Positions 58,288 through 64,000 of a stretch of 64,000 bases of DNA are shown in pieces. Where the stretch lies: the NCBI RefSeq assembly GCF_020622265.1, contig NZ_JACNMQ010000007.1, positions 87,895 to 151,894 of the forward strand. Direction: 5' to 3'. The notes beneath the pieces are model-generated. The model searched no databases and was not told the origin of the DNA. It saw only the letters and a program-made list of their open reading frames with translations. Every line of letters begins with the position of its first letter. Position 1 is the stretch's first letter. The position numbers and the translations under genes were made by a program. Source of the stretch: Halomonas sp. M20. GTDB lineage: Bacteria; Pseudomonadota; Gammaproteobacteria; Pseudomonadales; Halomonadaceae.

Positions 58288-58755
58288 TTAGTAAGCGAGC
58301 CGCGAAAAAATCTCCGCACGGATTTTTTGTGCATGAGCGGGCAAGCGATAATAGGTTTCCGTTTTTTCTAATGCCTTTTTACTAGGATAGATGACCGAAT
58401 CGCTCTTGAATGCGACTGGCATGAATTCTTCTGCGATCCGATTGGAAATAACCGTTTTTTCTAGTGCTTCCAACCAGCCGCGCTTAGCCAGAATTCGTAT
58501 CGAAGCGCCGATGACCAACGCTTCATCGAAGCTCTTACCCTCAATCTCTAGCAGCAGCTCATCCCGACCAATATCGGAGTCGAAATGGCGTTGTTTCAAC
58601 TTGATGCCGGTGCGCTGTTCGAATTTGATCAGAATTTCCGGATTCATGTAATCCGGCCAAGTAAAGAACACTAGTTCGGTCGTGGCCGCTGCCTTGGAGA
58701 TAGGCCCAGCAACAAGCAAAGAGAACACTACCCATGCGACTTTAGATTTATTCAA
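58288..58755 (-). CDS. Internally deleted PotD/NspS-like periplasmic binding protein
   Basis: The 155-residue product has a signal peptide (VVFSLLVAGPISKAAA) and then a clear PotD/PotF-type first lobe: LVFFTWPDYMNPEILIKFEQRTGIKLK, DSDIGRDELLL, and FDEALVIGASIRILAKRGWLEALEK. Straight after this comes what looks like the family C-terminus (SDSVIYPSKKALEKTETYYRLPA...FSRLAY). Polyamine-binding proteins are about 350 residues, so roughly 200 central residues, including most of lobe 2, are missing in frame. The only possible start is TTG at 58753-58755, since an in-frame stop lies 21 nt upstream. It is in an operon with the GGDEF-EAL receptor. It may be a degenerate remnant or a reduced regulator. 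Confidence 0.72.
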   Translation of the reverse strand: MNKSKVAWVVFSLLVAGPISKAAATTELVFFTWPDYMNPEILIKFEQRTGIKLKQRHFDSDIGRDELLLEIEGKSFDEALVIGASIRILAKRGWLEALEKTVISNRIAEEFMPVAFKSDSVIYPSKKALEKTETYYRLPAHAQKIRAEIFSRLAY

Positions 58756-59041
58756 CTTGTTGGTACCTGTCGATTACTGGCCAAAGGTCGCCATCATCAA
58801 GGAGCCCGCGAGTGTCGACTCGACTAAAAAGTATAAATAGGATCCTGAATGGCCTGGATTGCCATCGGTATTCGACATAGAACGCTTTCATCCAGCACCT
58901 CATAAATCAGCAACTGGACATAAAGCTTTATCATTATTGATACAGGATATAGTTCTTCAACGATAGAGCAATCGACGAAGGACCATGGAAGAAAGGGTGC
59001 CAAACATCGTGACGATACATTTGCCACCCCGCTAAAGATGA

Positions 59042-59554
59042 TTATCTTTTCGGTGGAATAGTGCTATCGGAACTACCGGAGCCAGAATCAGTATTGCCGA
59101 CACTCTTTGCGGTTGTCGGCGTTCTGGTATCGTTTGTCTTCTTGGCACTCTTCGTCGTGTCTTTTGTCGAAGAATCCTTGGCTGAAGGATTCTTGGTCGA
59201 GACGCTGGGGCTCTCTTTTTTGAACTTACCGCTTTGTGTCTCAGATTCCGGCGCTGGCGGTGCCACACTATCGGCGGCTACGAGTGCCGGCGATGCTGCC
59301 ACGCCGTTCTTCTCGTCCAGGGCGGCTTCAAGTGCCCCAACCTGTTTTTCAAGTGCCTCGACGCGGCTGCGGGTACGCTGAAGCACATCCATGAGAATGT
59401 CGAAATCCTCCCGGGACACCAACTCCATGCGTTCGAAAGCGCTACGCATGGCGCCTTGCACGGTGCGCTGAATTTCTTCCGGGGCACGGGATGCATCCTG
59501 CAAACGCTCACCAAACTGCTGTGCCAGTCGGCTGAACGGATCATTGCCTGTCAT
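59042..59554 (-). CDS. ubiK: Ubiquinone biosynthesis accessory factor UbiK with extended tail
   Basis: The first ~85 residues match the UbiK/YqiC (BMFP, DUF526) family: PFSRLAQQFGERLQDASRAP, then the coiled-coil MELVSREDFDILMDVLQRTRSRVEALEKQVGALEAALDEK. UbiK helps the Ubi complex and binds lipids. The remaining ~85 residues are a low-complexity Ser/Thr/Lys/Pro-rich tail (KNPSAKDSSTKDTTKSAKKTND), roughly doubling the family's usual length. The ATG at 59552-59554 follows AAGGAG by 6 nt. It is divergent from glnK, an arrangement shared with Pseudomonas. Confidence 0.88.
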   Translation of the reverse strand: MTGNDPFSRLAQQFGERLQDASRAPEEIQRTVQGAMRSAFERMELVSREDFDILMDVLQRTRSRVEALEKQVGALEAALDEKNGVAASPALVAADSVAPPAPESETQSGKFKKESPSVSTKNPSAKDSSTKDTTKSAKKTNDTRTPTTAKSVGNTDSGSGSSDSTIPPKR

Positions 59555-59681
59555 GTGATGCTCCTTTAATCGATGAACTATACCCAAAGCATACGCAAGG
59601 ATGATCTGACGTGCATGCGTCAAACAGGTGCAGAGCGTTGAATACGTCGTCTTTCGCGGTGCATAAGCCGTTACCGTCCCG

Positions 59682-59697
59682 GCGCACGAGGCTTGCA
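59682..59697 (+). promoter_or_regulatory. Candidate sigma54 promoter (distal) for glnK-amtB
   Basis: GCGCACGAGGCTTGCA matches the consensus TGGCACG-N4-TTGCA except for the first two bases; the -12 TTGCA is perfect but one G of the -24 GG is missing. It would start transcription about 95 nt upstream of glnK. It is weak on its own, but nitrogen control of glnK-amtB by sigma54 is well established. Confidence 0.3.
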
Positions 59698-59728
59698 ATA
59701 TCCGCAGGAAAGCAGTTTTAGCGTTTGA

Positions 59729-60142
<414 letters not shown>

Positions 60143-60154
60143 GAGACGATAACA

Positions 60155-61874
<1,720 letters not shown>

Positions 61875-61884
61875 TAGGCCACAT

Positions 61885-61997
61885 ACTCAGGTGGCTCTCT
61901 TTACTTCAGCAAGATCGGCGACGGCAAGATCTTCGTTTCGGCGCTGGAGCAGGTCATTCGCATCCGTACCGGTGAGACCGGCAAGGATGCAGTGTAA
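61885..61997 (+). pseudogene. 3' remnant of a third PII gene
   Basis: The 88 nt at 61910-61997 repeat the last 88 nt of the preceding PII gene (61787-61874) with only three differences: GTC to GTT, GCG to GCA and stop TGA to TAA, all silent. It still reads [15 protein letters not shown]... to a stop. Just upstream, ACTCAGGTGGCT (61885-61896) matches ACCCAAGTGGCT of the intact gene, again with two third-position changes, but a 5-nt length difference then breaks the frame. No start or upstream part remains. Confidence 0.88.
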
Positions 61998-62018
61998 TAG
62001 TCTTTACCGCCAAAAAGG

Positions 62019-62795
62019 TTATTTTTCCACGAAAGCGCGCTCGATGACGTAGTCACCGGGCTCGCCCATGCGGGGTGAAATCTTGAAGCCGAGGCTGTCA
62101 AGCAGCGCGCTGGTATCGACCAGCATGGCCGGGCTGCCGCAGATCATGGCGCGATCCTGGCGTGGGTCAAGGGCAGGAATACCCGCATCCTCGAACAGTT
62201 TTCCCGTGCTGATATGATCGGTCAGACGCCCCATGGTATGAAACTCTTCCCGGGTCACGGTCGGGTAATAAATCAGCTTGTCACGAATTTCTTCGCCCAG
62301 ATATTCATGATCTGGCAGCGTCTTGCTGATGAAGTCCGCATAGGCTAGTTCGTTGACATGACGTACGCCGTGTACCAGCACGATCTTCTCGAAACGTTCG
62401 TAGACTTCCGGGTCCTGGATCAGACTCATGAACGGCGCAAGCCCGGTCCCGGTAGAGAGCATATAGAGATTGCGACCGGGCAGCAGATCATCGGTAACCA
62501 GAGTACCCGTCGGCTTACGACTGACCATGATCTGATCGCCGACTTTCAGGTGCTGCAACCGGGAGGTCAAGGGGCCATCCTGCACCTTGATACTGAAGAA
62601 CTCGAGATGATCCTCGTAGTTGGGACTGGCAATCGAATAGGCTCGCATCAGCGGCTTGCCCTGTACTTCCAGACCGATCATCACGAACTGACCATTTTTG
62701 AAGCGTAGGCTACGCTCTCGCGTGGTACGAAAAGTAAATAACGATTCATTCCAGTGATGAACACTGAGCACGTCTTCCAGCGCGAACTTGCTCAT
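62019..62795 (-). CDS. fpr: Ferredoxin/flavodoxin-NADP+ reductase Fpr
   Basis: A 258-residue FAD enzyme moving electrons between NADPH and ferredoxin or flavodoxin, with roles in oxidative-stress recovery and iron-sulfur supply. It shows the FAD-binding RAYSIASPNYEDHLEFFSIKV, NADP-binding LSTGTGLAPFMSLI, CGSPAML and the C-terminal ERAFVEK of the bacterial subclass-I type. The ATG follows GGAG by 5 nt. It is divergent from the LysR gene recognised as finR, the same pairing as in Pseudomonas. Confidence 0.95.
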   Translation of the reverse strand: MSKFALEDVLSVHHWNESLFTFRTTRERSLRFKNGQFVMIGLEVQGKPLMRAYSIASPNYEDHLEFFSIKVQDGPLTSRLQHLKVGDQIMVSRKPTGTLVTDDLLPGRNLYMLSTGTGLAPFMSLIQDPEVYERFEKIVLVHGVRHVNELAYADFISKTLPDHEYLGEEIRDKLIYYPTVTREEFHTMGRLTDHISTGKLFEDAGIPALDPRQDRAMICGSPAMLVDTSALLDSLGFKISPRMGEPGDYVIERAFVEK

Positions 62796-62870
62796 AATAT
62801 CTCCGATACATATATCTTTAAGTTATATAAATAATTTCAATGTCATGGTTCGATTATATGCTGTAAATAA

Positions 62871-62920
62871 ATATCTGTTAAATGGTTTATATGGATAACC
62901 CTTATCTAAAATACAGATAT
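62871..62920. promoter_or_regulatory. Inverted repeats in the fpr / finR control region
   Basis: The 149-bp divergent region is markedly A+T-rich. It contains ATATCTGT (62871-62878) and its complement ACAGATAT (62913-62920), 34 bp apart, and between them a compact palindrome GATAA-CCC-TTATC (62894-62906). These are candidate FinR operators; LysR proteins often bind two such sites. Binding is inferred. Confidence 0.45.
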
Positions 62921-62944
62921 CAATGAGCATTCTGGATATCCGTC

Positions 62945-63871
62945 ATGCGCTACAGCCTCCGCCAACTCGAGGTTTTCGTTGCCATCGCCCAACACGAGAG
63001 CGTTTCCCAAGCCGCCCGAGCATTGGCGCTCTCTCAATCCGCGGCCAGCACCGCCCTGGCCGAGTTCGAACGGCAGTTCGATTGCCAGTTGCTCGACCGT
63101 ATCGGCAAACGCCTGAAGCTCAACGCCCTGGGCTTTCAGGTGCTGCCCAAGGCAGTGGCACTACTCGATCGTGCCGAGGAAATCGAGGAGCTGCTGAGTG
63201 GTCAGCGCGGCGTGGGCTCGCTGGACATCGGCGCAACTCTCACCATCGGTAATTACCTGGCCACGCTGCTCATCAGCGACTTCATAAAACGCCATCCGGG
63301 CAGCCGGGTACGTTTGCAGGTACGCAATACTGCGATGATCATCGAACATATCGTTCAGCATGAACTTGATCTGGGCCTAATCGAAGGCGATTGCCAGCAT
63401 CAGGATGTTGTCATGCAGCCTTGGGTAGAAGACGCCTTGACCGTCTTCTGTGCCCCGGGGCATCCGTTAGCCAGGGCCGGTGAAGCAAGCCTGGACAGAC
63501 TGCTGCGCGAAACCTGGATCATGCGTGAACAGGGCTCGGGGACGCGTTTGACGCTCGAGCAGGCGACCCGCCATCGTCGTGGGCGCTTCGATATCCTGCT
63601 TGAACTGGAGCATACCGAAGGCATCAAGCGCGCGGTGGAATCAGGTCTGGGCATCGGCTGCGTGTCGCGCTTGGCGCTTCGTGATGCCTTTCGTAGAGGC
63701 AGCCTGGTGCCGATAGCAACGCCGGAACTCGACCTGCGTCGCCAGTTCACCTTCATCTGGCATCGGCATAAATACCTGACGACCGGCATTCGTGAATTTC
63801 TACGCCTGTGTCAGCAAATGACCGAGGACATCCAGCGTATCGATGAGATCGAGCTGCCACGGGTGCCCTGA
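62945..63871 (+). CDS. finR: LysR-type regulator, FinR-like
   Basis: A 308-residue LTTR. The HTH is SLRQLEVFVAIAQHESVSQAARALALSQSAASTALAEFERQFDCQLLDRIGKRLKLNALG, followed by the effector domain (about 90-295) with LDIGATLTIGNYL and ESGLGIGCVSRLAL. In Pseudomonas FinR activates the divergent fpr gene under superoxide or nitrogen-related cues; the same divergent layout supports the name here. The ATG at 62945 has only a weak GGAT upstream. A terminator follows the stop. Confidence 0.88.
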   Translation: MRYSLRQLEVFVAIAQHESVSQAARALALSQSAASTALAEFERQFDCQLLDRIGKRLKLNALGFQVLPKAVALLDRAEEIEELLSGQRGVGSLDIGATLTIGNYLATLLISDFIKRHPGSRVRLQVRNTAMIIEHIVQHELDLGLIEGDCQHQDVVMQPWVEDALTVFCAPGHPLARAGEASLDRLLRETWIMREQGSGTRLTLEQATRHRRGRFDILLELEHTEGIKRAVESGLGIGCVSRLALRDAFRRGSLVPIATPELDLRRQFTFIWHRHKYLTTGIREFLRLCQQMTEDIQRIDEIELPRVP

Positions 63872-63874
63872 ATG

Positions 63875-63909
63875 AACCGGCCCGGGCAATTGCCCGGGCC
63901 GGTTCGCTT
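63875..63909 (+). terminator. Long GC-rich hairpin terminator after finR
   Basis: A perfect 30-bp palindrome (AACCGGCCCGGGCAA and its complement, 63875-63904), effectively a stem of about 13 bp with an AATT turn, is followed by CGCTTTT. It begins 4 nt after the finR stop. Confidence 0.82.
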
Positions 63910-63922
63910 TTCGGTGTCGTTA

Positions 63923-64000
63923 TCAGACCCATTCACTTTCCTGATGGTTGGCGGTTTCCTCGTTCGAGGATGACAATACCAATGGCGCCTTGCCCTCCCG
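63923..64000 (-). CDS. C-terminal end of an unidentified minus-strand gene
   Basis: On the minus strand a frame open from the window edge reads REGKAPLVLSSSNEETANHQESEWV and stops with TGA at 63923-63925, just after the finR terminator. Only 25 residues are visible. Their polar, Ser/Glu/Asn-rich composition and a tryptophan two residues from the end recall the flexible tails of chemoreceptors, but this is not enough for a call. Confidence 0.4.
   Translation of the reverse strand, partial: REGKAPLVLSSSNEETANHQESEWV

Noticed and set aside
58824..59027. 67-codon minus-strand frame between ubiK and the NspS-like gene
   Set aside because: No ribosome-binding site, no recognised domain and no conserved neighbours. 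The 286-bp gap appears non-coding; a decayed gene cannot be excluded.

Overview
The window looks like chromosome from a halophilic gammaproteobacterium of the Halomonadaceae (Halomonas or a close relative). This is inferred from GC-rich coding sequence, several TRAP transporters and a sodium:amino-acid symporter, and gene neighbourhoods shared with Pseudomonas and E. coli (lptM-lysA-dapF-DUF484-xerC-yigB; engB / cytochrome c4 / dsbA / EEP protein; comM / ubiK / glnK-amtB; fpr / finR). No rRNA, tRNA, CRISPR array, prophage or complete insertion sequence was found.

Layout. 1-8.2 kb: haem genes hemC-hemD (minus) diverge from argH, followed by a plus-strand run lptM, lysA, dapF, DUF484, xerC and a HAD phosphatase. 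8.2-13.4 kb: engB (minus), then cytochrome c4, dsbA, an EEP-fold hydrolase and a TRAP permease pair that lacks its binding protein. 13.5-28.6 kb: a complete 13-gene NADH:quinone oxidoreductase operon (nuoA to nuoN with fused nuoCD), all on the minus strand. 28.8-34.5 kb: housekeeping genes (yqaA, thiD, dtd, chaB, ABC-F yheS, a TIGR02444 protein) and an orphan TRAP binding protein. 34.6-40.8 kb: a TRAP permease pair facing its probable binding protein convergently, then an FKBP isomerase, a PHB-depolymerase-like secreted enzyme and an AEC carrier. 41.0-50.3 kb: a candidate Fur-controlled small RNA, a LysR/EamA divergent pair, trmB-thiG-thiS, a sodium:alanine symporter, small genes and malate synthase G. 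50.5-64 kb: a lipase-like hydrolase, a lipoprotein, a HisC/CobD-like aminotransferase, a cation antiporter, comM, a GGDEF-EAL receptor with an upstream PotD/NspS-like protein that has lost its middle, ubiK, glnK-amtB, a second PII gene with a PII pseudogene behind it, and the fpr / finR pair.

The most noteworthy non-routine items are as follows. (1) A short transcription unit at 41.0-41.17 kb has a sigma70-type promoter overlapped by a near-consensus Fur box, a 5' hairpin starting at the predicted +1 and a strong intrinsic terminator, which is the architecture of a RyhB/PrrF-type iron-responsive sRNA. (2) The NspS/MbaA-like pair has a binding protein reduced to its first lobe plus C-terminal tail. 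(3) The 3' remnant of a third PII gene differs from its neighbour only by synonymous and stop-to-stop changes in the last 88 nt. (4) Three different 130-150 bp palindromic, MITE-like elements each sit at a convergent gene junction. Functions below come from recognising motifs and gene order; no database search was run.
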